Part shown: positions 1 to 9,110 of the stretch, one piece after another
Layout of the letters: each line of letters starts with the position of its first letter
How positions within the stretch are numbered: position 1 is the stretch's first letter
Assembly (NCBI GenBank): GCA_041662005.1
Contig: JBAZTJ010000085.1
Coordinates: 1-11,806 of the forward strand
Reading direction: 5' to 3'
Length of the DNA stretch: 11,806 nt
Source: DATHXC01 sp041662005
GTDB lineage: Bacteria; Pseudomonadota; Gammaproteobacteria; Burkholderiales; Methylophilaceae
Notes under the pieces: generated by a model
Databases searched by the model: none
What the model was told of the DNA's origin: nothing
What the model saw: only the letters and a program-made list of their open reading frames with translations
Translations under genes and position numbers: made by a program

Positions 1-620
1 GCTGCTGGTTTTGACATCATTGCCAGCAAGTAAGGTGGCACTGCCTTTTCTGGAAGGAAATAAAGTAACGGCTTCAACGTTGACATCGCCATTAGGTGCC
101 GCAACGAAAAGTTTGGATGGATACACCTCGCCATCGCCCTTGACACTGACATCTCCCGCCAAAGAAACAGCGCTGACCCCGGATTCTTCATCATAGGTAT
201 AGAAACGGGCAAGCTTGGTTCTGCTTTGTGAGGCGCTGATGGTCGGGTTGGAAACACCAGTAATGGCGAGATTGCCAGTAGCCACTACGTTGGCTTGGCC
301 ATCCATCAGCGCCAGCTGTGCACTCAAGTTACCGCCAGACTTGGCATTGATATCGCCCTTGCCTGTATAAAGCAAAACTTGGGAGACATTGCCATCGGCC
401 TGCAATCGCAGGTCGCCACCGCCCAGTTCAGAGAAATTATTCAGGCTAGGCGCTGCATTCGGATCCCCTCCCATACGCCCGTTATTGGCAGCAGCCACTT
501 GCAGGTCCGTGACCTGCCCACCGGCCTGCACATCGACATCACCTCCACCAAGTGTGGCTATACCATTTGTGAACTTGTCGTAACGGTTCCACCATCTGGC
601 TTGAGGGTTCTTGGGGTCAG
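1..620 (-). other. Start of the C-terminal conserved region of the haemagglutinin family (DUF3739-like)
   Basis: Residues about 2772-2977. ARWWNRYDKFTNGIATLGGG, followed by DVDVQAGG, a run ending NNGRMGG, then LGGGDLRLQADGNVS, resembles the conserved stretch that opens the C-terminal region of these large betaproteobacterial exoproteins (from memory, Pfam DUF3739). It is denser in aromatic residues than the preceding beta-helix repeats. The region is cut by the window edge, so its length and the true C-terminus cannot be seen. Confidence 0.5.
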
Positions 621-3600
621 ATCCGATGCCTGTCGGGTATGCCGTGTGATATAGCCATTTCTTGACGGTCTGTGCTTCGGCCTGTGTGGCCGATCCAGTA
701 ATACTCCCACCGGCATTGATCTTGACATCGCCACCACCATCTCCATACAACTCACGATCCTGGGCAAAGTTGGTAATCAGCAATTTAAAGTCTGCAGGCG
801 TAGCCATTTGCCCTGCAACAGCAATAGGGTCAGGCAGGCCTTCAGTATAGATGGCCGCACCAGCCCCATCCACCGTGCCGAGCTGGATATCTTTCCCCGC
901 TGTTGCGTGGATGAAGCCTGTCCCTGTTCTCACAAATTTGGAGTCGGCCACGATGATGCTACCTGTGCCGTCAATCACAGTTTCCGGGTTTACAGCAACG
1001 GTATCCGCACCAGCGACCAGGCGATAACTCCAGCTACCAGGCCTTTGCGCGACCAGGTTTCCACTGACTGAAAATTGCTCATAATCGATATTGCCATTCA
1101 GGATCAGATCATTGCCCGCCCGCAATGTGAGGATGCCCCCACTAGGTGTCAATTGCCCTGCTGCGGTTGACGAACTGCCCAGTGTCCAGTTAGTGGAAAC
1201 CGTCAGGTCACCGGCAGTGCTTACATCTATCCCCGGGGCAATGACTGCAGATACGCCGTCGCGAGTCTGACTGTATCCAGCCATCAGGCCGGCAACGTTG
1301 CTTGCAAAGGTGTTGGTTTCTGTGCGAATCGTGGTTTGTTGGCTTGCTCCAATAGTGCTATAGCTATAATTTTTAACAGCCTCTACCAAGACTCGTTTAG
1401 CCCCAGTGACTGCTGCTGCTGCCTCCGTGTCAACATTGACGCCATTCCCTGCGCCTGTGCCAGTTCTTGCTGCCCTGAATATGACTTCACCGCCTTCGCC
1501 CTTAACCGTGCCCACCTGATCACCGGAGACATCGATCAATGCACCAGCTAAACCGCCGCCATCAGTCGCGACCGTTTTCACCATGCCTGCATCAGAAGAC
1601 AGGATTACATCACCACCATTGCCCTGACTGCCAGCTGTGCTCGTAGTATCCGCCAGGCCTTTAGCCAGCAATTTGGCACCACGCTTGATGGTGACATCAT
1701 TCTTGGCATATATCTGGATACTCCCACCCTTGTCGCCAGATGCATCCATTTTCCCGCTGACATTGACGGCACCAGTATCTGCAGTCACTTTCACGTCAGT
1801 CGCGGTGATCGTGTCACCCTGAGCAATATCTATATCCCCCTGACGCACGCGGTACGATTGTGCACCATTGAATGTGCTCAATGCTGCAATGGCCTGGCTG
1901 ATATCCGAGATCATGTTGGCATCAACACTTACAGTCGCATTCTTACCCTTAGCACCTGCTTCGGCTGCTTTAATAGTGCCAGCCAATTTAGCTTCGCCAT
2001 TCACGGCAGAAATCACCAGCTTGCCAGCATCACCATTCCCAGCTGCTGTAAGATCAATCACTGCGCCTTGCTGCACATCGACATCACCATTTTTTGAGAT
2101 GAGTGTCACTTTGCCAGCCGGTAAAGCCACTGTTTGGTCATTCAGCACATACTCGCTGCCTTTTGCAGAAATACGTGCGCCATCCTGCAGCGTTACATGG
2201 TCAGTGGCATCAATCCCGGCAGCTTCAAGCGTCACCTGCCCACCAGCCATATCAATCAGGGCTGCATGCTTGTCAACAATATTAGTATTTTGAGTAGTGC
2301 CTCCAGCCAGCAATACCTGATCACCACTCAATGTAAGCTTGCTGCCTTGTGAAGATGCGGCAGCCAATGTCGGCTGAGCACCAATAGTGCCCTCCAGTTT
2401 AAGCAGGCCATTGGTCGCCTCAATGACACTGTCAGCCTTATTGCTAGCGGTCAGCCTGCCGGTTGTCAATGTCAGATTCTGATCTGCCACCAGCTTGCTA
2501 GTGCCTAAAGCGCTATTGCCCTGTACAACCACCTCTTTGCTGGCCGTGACATCGACTTGGTCAAAACCAGCCAGACGAACGGTGTTATTCCCACTCACCA
2601 CAGTCGCAGCATTGATATTGAGATTGCCGCTGCCCAATGCCGGTACTGTGCCACTACCCAGAGTTGCTGGCGCTGCGAAACCAGCATTGGCATCGTTGGC
2701 TAAGGTCAAGTTATGGACATTAATCGTCGCTGACTTACCTGCATTTTGATAGCCTGCAATGCCCGCACTTTGCAAAGTTAAATCAACACTGTTGTTACCA
2801 AATGTTGTGTTCCCATATATATCAATCGTAGATTTGCTTTGCAAAAATAGCGTACCAGCATCAACGAACTTGTCCAATTGCGCTTTTTTAAGCCACAATC
2901 CATCCGTCACAACCTCATTATTATCAGGCTCTCCCAAACTGATACGGCCTGAGGAAAATGCAAGTGCTGCACCCTTGGCAAACTTAATTTCACCATCAAC
3001 CTTCATGTTTTTGGAAGCATCCAGCAACACGGAACCATCACCTTCTACCGTAGCGCCTGATTCAACCACCAGATCACCACGATCGCCATCGGTATTAACG
3101 CGAGTCAACTGCACCCCTTTACCGCCAGCAACCCGCACCAAGGCGCCATCGCCATCTGCCCCGGAAACTTCACCAATAGTCAGATTTTTTGCGGTTGCAC
3201 CCGCCCCTGTACCTTTCAAGCTAGCGCCTGCTTCTAGGCGCACTTTATCGGTTGCAGCTAATATGACCTCTGAACCTGCAAGATCGGCATTGCCGTTCAT
3301 GCGCACCTCTGTAGACACAACATCCACCTTGCCGTCGCTGCGCGTGCCACCCAGCAGCAAGCTGGCAGCATTAAAATTGTTAAGCGTGGTTTCATCGATT
3401 GCCAGATAGTTCTGACCATCCAACGTGACCTGACCGGCCTCTTCACCGCTACCCACCACCAGCAAACGTGGTGCCGCAATATCGACTTCCGCCCCCAATC
3501 CTGCTTGTTTGTGCATCGCGTCCAGCGTGCCTTTCAGCACAAGGCTATTAGTCGCCGCAATTGAAAAGCGTCCGGCATCTCCCACCTGCTGCGCTTGGGT

Positions 3601-6600
3601 ATTAGCTTTGAAAAAGCTACCCGCAGTAGTAGTGTTGTACTGCGCCAGATCATGAGCATCACTACCTGGACGTACCACAAAACCAGCGGTACGCGAAGTC
3701 TGGACATATCCGCCAGAGGTATAGGCTGCCAAGTGACCGGAAACCAGTGTGCTGCCATTGGCAAGGACTTGTACCTGCCCAGCTGTTCTATCCTGATATC
3801 CAGATACTGCGGACACCAGCATGGCGCCCGGCAACAAGGCATAACGTGCGGGCATTAAGGTGTAATATCCTGCGGCCAAGCCCGGTACGCCAGAGATATA
3901 CACCGCATCACCGGCCTTTACATCACTGCCTTGCCAATACTGCGTGTCATAGCTGGCATAGGTTTGATTGTTGGCAGGCATGATGGCCCAGGTGTTAGTG
4001 GCATTAGCGCCAAAGGCATGCTGATCAGCACCATTGGCCAGTACGTCTTTGCTCCCACCAATACCGGGCACCCACTCATAAGCCAGCAGATCGCCACCGC
4101 CACTGATATCTACGGTACTACCTGCGGCCTGATTAACATTAGGTGCAGTTAGCTTGACCACCCGCTCAGGCGGCGCAGTGAACTGTTGGCTGTTAGGGCC
4201 AAAATCATAGAGGTAATCCAGACCATCGCGATCGGTATAACCAAATGGGATCAAGGCGCCCTGTGCGGAAACCGATGTCACGCTACCTGCATTAAGGTTG
4301 AGGTCCTGGCTTGCATTCAGTGCAATGGTACCGAATGGTGCAAGCAACACACCGTTCTGGTTGATAGTTTCTGCATTCACGCTCAATTTACCAGCAGCAG
4401 ACAATACTTTGTCGTAACTGCCAGTACCGTTAAAGGTGACTTTACTACCAGCCCCCTGCGAGGTGATGGTGAAATCTGAAAGCGAAGTCGGATAGAGCTG
4501 ACGGGCATTGAACTCGAGCTCGCCAGTTGTCAGCAATTGCCCCTTTGGTATCTGGAATGCGCCATTCACAGTAGCGCCCGGATCGCTTACACCTGTCAGC
4601 CGAACGTCACCCATACTGTTGAATGCAGCAGTTTGAAAGCCAGAAAGTGCAAACTGACCACGCAAATCCACTAAACGTGCATTCACCTCAAGATTCGCTG
4701 TTCCTGCAACGGAAGTACCCGCGCCATACTCATTGGTTGGCCGTAAAGGCTTGTCTTCAATATCGTTAGCGATGACCACATTAGGCGCAGTCAGTTTCAC
4801 TACTGAACCGGCAGTCGCCTCTATCACTTTTGCATTAAAACTCAAGCTACGCGAGGCTGTTAGATCCACATCACCATTAAAACGGACGCCATATTCGGAC
4901 TTCAACGCGACGTCACTAAAACCGCCATTCATAATGCCATTGGCTGAAATACGTGCCAGACCACCGGCAGCTGGCTGTATAGATTCGCCGACATCCAGAC
5001 TTTCCGGCACAAAGGTGCCAGCCTGGCTAACATCTACATACCATAATTGATCAGGCGCATTGCCAGGATTCGATGTCTCCGGGCTTGCTGCGCTGCCGGG
5101 ATAGGGGGAAGATGGGATGCCCAAGCCTATCGATCCTCCGCGCGTGAGTCGCACTTCGAGACTACCGGCCAGCCCTCCTGGCGACGAAGCTTTAAATGTT
5201 GAGTCCACCAACATCCCTTCGCGGGCACTAAGCGATATATCACCGCCGTTGCTGGCTATTCTGGTTGGCGTGTAACGATTGACATTGCGCACATCCAGCA
5301 CGGCTGCAGTCCCGGCAACATTCATGACAGAACCGGTTTCAGCTACCACGTAGCCTTTTTTGGCATCCAGCGTGATACTGCCGCCATCGTAAACAGTTCC
5401 TGTGCGATGGCCATTGCTGTCAGGTGTGGTGCGAGTATAGCCGGCCGCCAGCAAACGCGCGTTGGCGCCCAGCCAAATAGCTTGTGCTGCGTTGTACCCA
5501 GTGTCAGTATCCAGTGTAGGATTACCATTCATGGTCAAGGAGATATCGCCACCGGGTGCTTGCAGGGTTCCATCCACAGACAATTGGTTATCCCAGGCAC
5601 TGAGTGCAATGCTGGGCGCAGATCCATCCTTGCGTATACCGTTGGCATCCACCTTAATATTGGCACCGGTTTCGACCACCACACTGCCTCGTGCCACGCC
5701 ACTGGCCGTAAATGCGTCAGAAGTCGCGCCCTGCTTAGCCGACATCGTAGATAGACTTAAACTGGTAGAACTGCGGGCGTAATCAGGCAGTGTAACCTTG
5801 GTTGCAAAATCGTTAACATGAGCGCCTGTCGCTTTCAGGCTGTAATCCCTGTTCAGCACATAGTTTTTAGCGACGATATCGACATTGGTATTGCTGCGTA
5901 CCAGCACACCGTCACGACCGGTCAGGTTGAAGCTGGTAAACCCACCATTCTTAAAGAATTCAGGCGTGGCTAAAAACTCGCGTGCATCGCCAAAACCAGT
6001 GTTACCGACCGTAATAAATGGGGCGGTAATGGACAAGCTACCACCTTCACCCAAAGCATAACCGCGTAATTCGCCATTGAGCATAGGGGCTTTATAGGTA
6101 AATGTGGTGTCATCCTGCCCGACTTGCCCGGCGATGCTGATATTGCCGCCATCACCACCCACCAGCTTTTTATCTCTTTGTAGCCAACCGCCACCCGACA
6201 CATCCACCAGACTATTCTTGCCAAGTACGACTTCATCACCTGAGCTGATCGATACATCACCACCATCGGCAATGACGCGGCCTGTTGCTGGGCTGCTTAA
6301 TGTATCGTTAACCCAGTTGCCGGAGACATCCAGTTTTACGCCATTAGCTACGGTAATATCAGTGTCATCGCCAACCAGAGTGCCCTCGGTAAAAGCACTT
6401 TTGAGGGAAATACTGCCGCCGCGTGCGACAATATTTTTATTCACCTCGATATCTCTGCCAGAGAGCGACAACTTGGCACCCTGAACCATGTTGATAGCAG
6501 CATTCACCTTGATGCTTCCCGCGGTTGTAACTGCTACATCTTCAAAGCCGCTGCTGTTCAGCATGTTTGCATCAATTTCAACCGTATTGATACGGGCTGC

Positions 6601-8931
6601 AGGCAACACATCTGTTGCCGAAAAATTAGTTGCTAATTTAGTGCTGGCCCCCAGATTGACATCATGAGCAGCGCCATTGCCTGTCAGCACATTAATCTCG
6701 AGGCGGCCGCCCAAATTATCTGACTCACGCTGATGCACGCCATAAACCGCACCACCGGATAGTTTTCCATCCAGCGCAATGTTATAAGCATTGATTGCGA
6801 CAGTGCCTGCCGCCTTACCTTCGGTATAGGCAGCCTCTTGCCTGACCAGAAGCTTAGTATCACTAGCCTCTTGCTTAGTCTGTGATTTGGTATCGCCAAG
6901 CAATCCGGTAAACAGGGTATCAACAGGAGCATCTCCAAGTGCATACGACTGACCGTTGGCAGTCGTCACCCAGGACTCTTTATTCATACCCGTATTAAAC
7001 TTGAGGGAGCCACCGGAGACATCAACTTTAGAACCAGCGCTCTGGACCAGATCGCCTTCTGACTGCAACTTCACACCACCACCTACCGCAAGCTGTTCGC
7101 CGACCGAGCGTGGTACCTGTTTAACAAATCCTGCGAGATCAGCCACACGCGAATCCGGCAGATTGCGGATATCGAACCACACCTTTTGTCTGTATAGGAA
7201 TCCATCGCGATTCAGCGGATTATCCTTAAGGTCTGTCAGAGTGAGTAAAACCTCGACAAAGTTTCTGTCCATGTCCACAACTACATTGCGCAAACCTGCC
7301 GCATCAATCAGGGTATTTTTCCCCAGAAACAGGCGTGATTCCCCATCAAAAATATTGCTGTTATTGACATTAAAGCCCAAGCCGGATTGTTGGGCAGAGA
7401 GTGAGATAAATCCACCAGGGACAACAATTTTGGCATTATCGCCAACTGTGACTTGGCGCCCGACCCCTTCAAAAGTAGGCGGATTAAATATCTGATCATC
7501 GGTACTGGTGGTGCCTTTCACATTCACCGCAGCCAGCACCGTATCCACATAAGACTTCTCGCCCGACTTGGGCGTAGGCTCACCAATCTGCGGTGCTGCA
7601 AAAACCTCTTTGGTTTTACCGACGGCAGCACTGTCTTCTGCCAGAATAGCGCTCACGCTATTAGCCCCGATTTCGAGCTTACCAGTTCGGCTGCCTGTGA
7701 TTAATGTATTGCCCGGGTCCGATGTTCCATTTTGGTTAAGTCGTGCGACAATTTGCTGTGTTGCGCCAGTTTTATCATTTACAACGTCTACATTGTTGTC
7801 TTGTGCAATGGTATCTCTCGCCAGTAAACGAATAGAACCTTTTTGCGTAGCGGACGAAGTAGCAGTCACCCGTCCATTCTGATTCACCAGGAAAGAGGCC
7901 ATGGTGACATTGCCGCGCTGCGCCAGAATACGGCCCATGGTGTCATTAATGACTTGCCCACTGATTTCAGCTGGCGTGTCTGCCGCATCAGTATCTTTCT
8001 TTTTATAGGAGTCTACTTCTACCAGCACACCTGCTAATCCCCTGTAAGGAGAATCAGCAGCATAGCTAAAGTTTTCTTTGGCAGTACCGCCATTAAGGTC
8101 AGGCGCATAAGACAGATAAACCTTTTCACCGGCAGCTAATGCCACCTGGCCCTCTGTAGTTTCTATGCTGCCCTGATTAATGACTTTGGGGCCGAATAAC
8201 ATGACTGAGCCCCCCAACTGCGCCTTGATGCGCGCATCAGGTGCCACTTGCACTAACACGGTTTTGAAGCCCTCGGCATCCCCACCCCACACATAGGCAG
8301 GGCGCATGGCATTAGGGTTGTAGGCATTCAAATGCCCCAGGTCGCTCAGGAAGTCACTATCGGCAAGATTCAATGCAGAAGCCACCAGGCCATGCACATC
8401 GGTGCGCGAGCCATTGGCAAACAAGATGCCGTTCTGGTTGATGAGGTAGATATCACCCTTCAGTGAAGTAAGCGTGCCTTCGATGATGCTTTGTGACCCA
8501 TCTATGCGGATCAGGGTGGCAGAACCGGCACCGCCGGTATGGTTGAAATTGACTGCGCTAGCACTGCCGATATTAAAGTTGGAGCCTTGCAGGATAGCTT
8601 TGACGCTGGATTGATCGATACCCAGCAACTGCCCGTTGATATTGGCAGGGTTCACCACAGGAGTATGAATCTGCACGTTACCGTTAATCACTTGCAGCCC
8701 TGTCGGGATAGTATTGGGCGGCAATATCGGGTCAGCAAATGCCAGGCTCACCAGCCCCATGGTGCTTAAGCCAACTGCTAGCACTGAAGCTTTTAATGAA
8801 AGACCATGTTTAACGGCACCACCTGTACCAGTGCTCGTTTTGCCTGATATATGACTACGCACATGTTCGCCCACTACCATCCAGATGCCGCGTGACGCAT
8901 TAAAAACGAGACGATAAATACCATTATTCAT
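1..8931 (-). CDS. Giant two-partner-secretion exoprotein (TpsA), filamentous haemagglutinin family, C-terminus outside window
   Basis: Seen: an uninterrupted frame of 2977 codons from ATG at 8931 to the left edge, with no stop reached and no cysteine. ATG is preceded in frame by TAG (8935-8937) and by AAAGGG 7 nt upstream, which fixes the start. Domains in order: ESPR and signal peptide (1-66), TPS secretion domain (about 67-320), then a long Gly/Asn/Asp/Ser/Val-rich beta-helix-like passenger. Family landmarks: LIDAAGLRNVVVD (about 540-550), LYRQKVWFDIR then ADLAGFV (about 579-602), many VDVSGG and GGDVSI-type turns, QLYPTSLSDFTI (1478-1489), VDISGGGDLLAYEW (about 1607-1620), YTLMPARYALLPGA (1690-1703), and ATLGGGDVDVQAGG (about 2792-2805). 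Known of the family: TpsA proteins cross the outer membrane through a TpsB pore and act as adhesins or biofilm factors. Inferred: a surface adhesin of at least about 300 kDa. No tpsB gene lies in the window. Family assignment is very secure; the ligand is unknown. Confidence 0.96.
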   Translation of the reverse strand, partial: MNNGIYRLVFNASRGIWMVVGEHVRSHISGKTSTGTGGAVKHGLSLKASVLAVGLSTMGLVSLAFADPILPPNTIPTGLQVINGNVQIHTPVVNPANINGQLLGIDQSSVKAILQGSNFNIGSASAVNFNHTGGAGSATLIRIDGSQSIIEGTLTSLKGDIYLINQNGILFANGSRTDVHGLVASALNLADSDFLSDLGHLNAYNPNAMRPAYVWGGDAEGFKTVLVQVAPDARIKAQLGGSVMLFGPKVINQGSIETTEGQVALAAGEKVYLSYAPDLNGGTAKENFSYAADSPYRGLAGVLVEVDSYKKKDTDAADTPAEISGQVINDTMGRILAQRGNVTMASFLVNQNGRVTATSSATQKGSIRLLARDTIAQDNNVDVVNDKTGATQQIVARLNQNGTSDPGNTLITGSRTGKLEIGANSVSAILAEDSAAVGKTKEVFAAPQIGEPTPKSGEKSYVDTVLAAVNVKGTTSTDDQIFNPPTFEGVGRQVTVGDNAKIVVPGGFISLSAQQSGLGFNVNNSNIFDGESRLFLGKNTLIDAAGLRNVVVDMDRNFVEVLLTLTDLKDNPLNRDGFLYRQKVWFDIRNLPDSRVADLAGFVKQVPRSVGEQLAVGGGVKLQSEGDLVQSAGSKVDVSGGSLKFNTGMNKESWVTTANGQSYALGDAPVDTLFTGLLGDTKSQTKQEASDTKLLVRQEAAYTEGKAAGTVAINAYNIALDGKLSGGAVYGVHQRESDNLGGRLEINVLTGNGAAHDVNLGASTKLATNFSATDVLPAARINTVEIDANMLNSSGFEDVAVTTAGSIKVNAAINMVQGAKLSLSGRDIEVNKNIVARGGSISLKSAFTEGTLVGDDTDITVANGVKLDVSGNWVNDTLSSPATGRVIADGGDVSISSGDEVVLGKNSLVDVSGGGWLQRDKKLVGGDGGNISIAGQVGQDDTTFTYKAPMLNGELRGYALGEGGSLSITAPFITVGNTGFGDAREFLATPEFFKNGGFTSFNLTGRDGVLVRSNTNVDIVAKNYVLNRDYSLKATGAHVNDFATKVTLPDYARSSTSLSLSTMSAKQGATSDAFTASGVARGSVVVETGANIKVDANGIRKDGSAPSIALSAWDNQLSVDGTLQAPGGDISLTMNGNPTLDTDTGYNAAQAIWLGANARLLAAGYTRTTPDSNGHRTGTVYDGGSITLDAKKGYVVAETGSVMNVAGTAAVLDVRNVNRYTPTRIASNGGDISLSAREGMLVDSTFKASSPGGLAGSLEVRLTRGGSIGLGIPSSPYPGSAASPETSNPGNAPDQLWYVDVSQAGTFVPESLDVGESIQPAAGGLARISANGIMNGGFSDVALKSEYGVRFNGDVDLTASRSLSFNAKVIEATAGSVVKLTAPNVVIANDIEDKPLRPTNEYGAGTSVAGTANLEVNARLVDLRGQFALSGFQTAAFNSMGDVRLTGVSDPGATVNGAFQIPKGQLLTTGELEFNARQLYPTSLSDFTITSQGAGSKVTFNGTGSYDKVLSAAGKLSVNAETINQNGVLLAPFGTIALNASQDLNLNAGSVTSVSAQGALIPFGYTDRDGLDYLYDFGPNSQQFTAPPERVVKLTAPNVNQAAGSTVDISGGGDLLAYEWVPGIGGSKDVLANGADQHAFGANATNTWAIMPANNQTYASYDTQYWQGSDVKAGDAVYISGVPGLAAGYYTLMPARYALLPGAMLVSAVSGYQDRTAGQVQVLANGSTLVSGHLAAYTSGGYVQTSRTAGFVVRPGSDAHDLAQYNTTTAGSFFKANTQAQQVGDAGRFSIAATNSLVLKGTLDAMHKQAGLGAEVDIAAPRLLVVGSGEEAGQVTLDGQNYLAIDETTLNNFNAASLLLGGTRSDGKVDVVSTEVRMNGNADLAGSEVILAATDKVRLEAGASLKGTGAGATAKNLTIGEVSGADGDGALVRVAGGKGVQLTRVNTDGDRGDLVVESGATVEGDGSVLLDASKNMKVDGEIKFAKGAALAFSSGRISLGEPDNNEVVTDGLWLKKAQLDKFVDAGTLFLQSKSTIDIYGNTTFGNNSVDLTLQSAGIAGYQNAGKSATINVHNLTLANDANAGFAAPATLGSGTVPALGSGNLNINAATVVSGNNTVRLAGFDQVDVTASKEVVVQGNSALGTSKLVADQNLTLTTGRLTASNKADSVIEATNGLLKLEGTIGAQPTLAAASSQGSKLTLSGDQVLLAGGTTQNTNIVDKHAALIDMAGGQVTLEAAGIDATDHVTLQDGARISAKGSEYVLNDQTVALPAGKVTLISKNGDVDVQQGAVIDLTAAGNGDAGKLVISAVNGEAKLAGTIKAAEAGAKGKNATVSVDANMISDISQAIAALSTFNGAQSYRVRQGDIDIAQGDTITATDVKVTADTGAVNVSGKMDASGDKGGSIQIYAKNDVTIKRGAKLLAKGLADTTSTAGSQGNGGDVILSSDAGMVKTVATDGGGLAGALIDVSGDQVGTVKGEGGEVIFRAARTGTGAGNGVNVDTEAAAAVTGAKRVLVEAVKNYSYSTIGASQQTTIRTETNTFASNVAGLMAGYSQTRDGVSAVIAPGIDVSTAGDLTVSTNWTLGSSSTAAGQLTPSGGILTLRAGNDLILNGNIDYEQFSVSGNLVAQRPGSWSYRLVAGADTVAVNPETVIDGTGSIIVADSKFVRTGTGFIHATAGKDIQLGTVDGAGAAIYTEGLPDPIAVAGQMATPADFKLLITNFAQDRELYGDGGGDVKINAGGSITGSATQAEAQTVKKWLYHTAYPTGIGSDPKNPQARWWNRYDKFTNGIATLGGGDVDVQAGGQVTDLQVAAANNGRMGGDPNAAPSLNNFSELGGGDLRLQADGNVSQVLLYTGKGDINAKSGGNLSAQLALMDGQANVVATGNLAITGVSNPTISASQSRTKLARFYTYDEESGVSAVSLAGDVSVKGDGEVYPSKLFVAAPNGDVNVEAVTLFPSRKGSATLLAGNDVKTSS
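4135..4803 (-). repeat. Pair of internal module boundaries sharing VVKLTAPNV
   Basis: VVKLTAPNV occurs at residues 1591-1599 (4135-4161) and 1377-1385 (4777-4803), 214 residues apart. The two 27-bp DNA stretches match at 21 of 27 positions, so the likeness is partly kept at DNA level. The repeat is short and the residues around it differ, so this is either an old module duplication or a recurrent beta-helix rung and not a recent tandem copy. Confidence 0.5.
7972..8733 (-). other. TPS secretion domain (haemagglutination activity domain)
   Basis: Residues about 67-320. Seen in order: QVINGNVQIHTPVVN, IDQSSVKAILQGSNFNIG (family form: I-x-Q-x-S-x-x-A-I-I-x-W-x-x-F-x-I-G), ATLIRIDGSQSIIEGTL (family form: N-R-V-x-G-x-x-S-x-I-x-G), and DIYLINQNGILFANG. 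The last is the NPNGI element, here NQNGI at 165-169. Then HGLVASALNL. This domain is what the POTRA domains of the TpsB partner recognise. The usual Trp before FNIG is replaced and the Pro of NPNG is Gln, both tolerated variants as far as I know. The C-terminal limit is approximate. Confidence 0.9.
8734..8931 (-). other. ESPR plus signal peptide of the giant exoprotein
   Basis: Residues 1-66. The start MNNGIYRLVFNASRGIW followed by VVGEHVRS matches the extended signal peptide region (ESPR) typical of large type V secreted proteins, whose consensus begins MNKxYRxVWN. After a Ser/Gly/Thr-rich linker (about 27-37), a hydrophobic core (ASVLAVGLSTMGLVSLAFA) ends in AFA-D, a good signal peptidase I site after A66. 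ESPRs are thought to slow inner-membrane translocation and prevent periplasmic misfolding of very long passengers. That role is known for the family, not shown here. Confidence 0.9.
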
Positions 8932-8938
8932 GTGCTAA

Positions 8939-8944
8939 CCCTTT
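8939..8944 (-). promoter_or_regulatory. Ribosome binding site of the giant exoprotein gene
   Basis: Read on the minus strand, AAAGGG lies 7 nt before ATG at 8931. Together with the in-frame TAG at 8935-8937 it leaves this ATG as the only reasonable start. Confidence 0.75.
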
Positions 8945-8980
8945 ACCAAACAAAACATCAATATTCATTTGCAAAACTTC

Positions 8981-9016
8981 CCGACAGCCCGCTGGTTGCA
9001 AGCAAGAGGCTCTCGG
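8981..9016 (-). promoter_or_regulatory. Imperfect hairpin in the leader of the giant exoprotein gene
   Basis: Read on the minus strand, CCGAGAGCC (9016-9008) can pair with GGCTGTCGG (8989-8981). This gives a 9-position stem with one internal mismatch and an 18-nt loop. It is followed by GAAGTTTTGC. It lies between the terminator at 9031-9070 and the start codon at 8931. It may be a weak second terminator for the upstream gene, or a leader structure acting on the exoprotein mRNA. I found no convincing -35/-10 pair in 8932-9040, so the promoter is unresolved. Confidence 0.45.
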
Positions 9017-9030
9017 CAAGTCGTGCTGAT

Positions 9031-9070
9031 TCAAAACACAAAAGCCCTCCCCTAACTTCAGGGGAGGGCT
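9031..9070 (-). terminator. Intrinsic terminator of the PstS-like gene
   Basis: A perfect 11-bp inverted repeat, AGCCCTCCCCT (9043-9053) and AGGGGAGGGCT (9060-9070), with a 6-nt loop. On the minus strand it is followed by a T-rich tract (TTTTGTGTTTTG, 9043-9032). The plus-strand side has no T tract, so it works for minus-strand transcripts. It sits 40 bp after the stop codon of the PstS-like gene and separates that gene from the giant exoprotein gene. Confidence 0.9.
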
Positions 9071-9110
9071 GCATCGCATTACATGTTATTCACACGCAAT
9101 ATTTTCAAAC

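Noticed and set aside
2759..3409. A 216-codon plus-strand open frame inside the giant gene
   Set aside because: It is antisense to an intact, family-conserved frame. Its translation is low-complexity Ser/Pro/Thr, as expected from the reverse complement of Gly/Ala/Asp/Val-rich codons, and no domain is recognisable. The same applies to 6956-7495, 1868-2293, 6104-6484 and the other plus-strand frames.
1..8931. A CRISPR array or short tandem DNA repeats, suggested by the many similar words (such as ccggagacatc) in the giant gene
   Set aside because: The words are irregularly spaced and diverged, and they correspond to coding of recurrent VDVSGG-like turns. There are no constant repeats with unique spacers.
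8932..9040. A known riboswitch (c-di-GMP, cobalamin) in the leader of the giant gene
   Set aside because: None of the conserved core bases I know for these classes could be placed; only a generic imperfect hairpin is present.
9043..9070. The inverted repeats at 9043-9070 and 10692-10719 as mobile-element ends
   Set aside because: The two have unrelated sequences, each directly follows a stop codon on the minus strand, and each has a T-rich tail on the minus strand. They are terminators.
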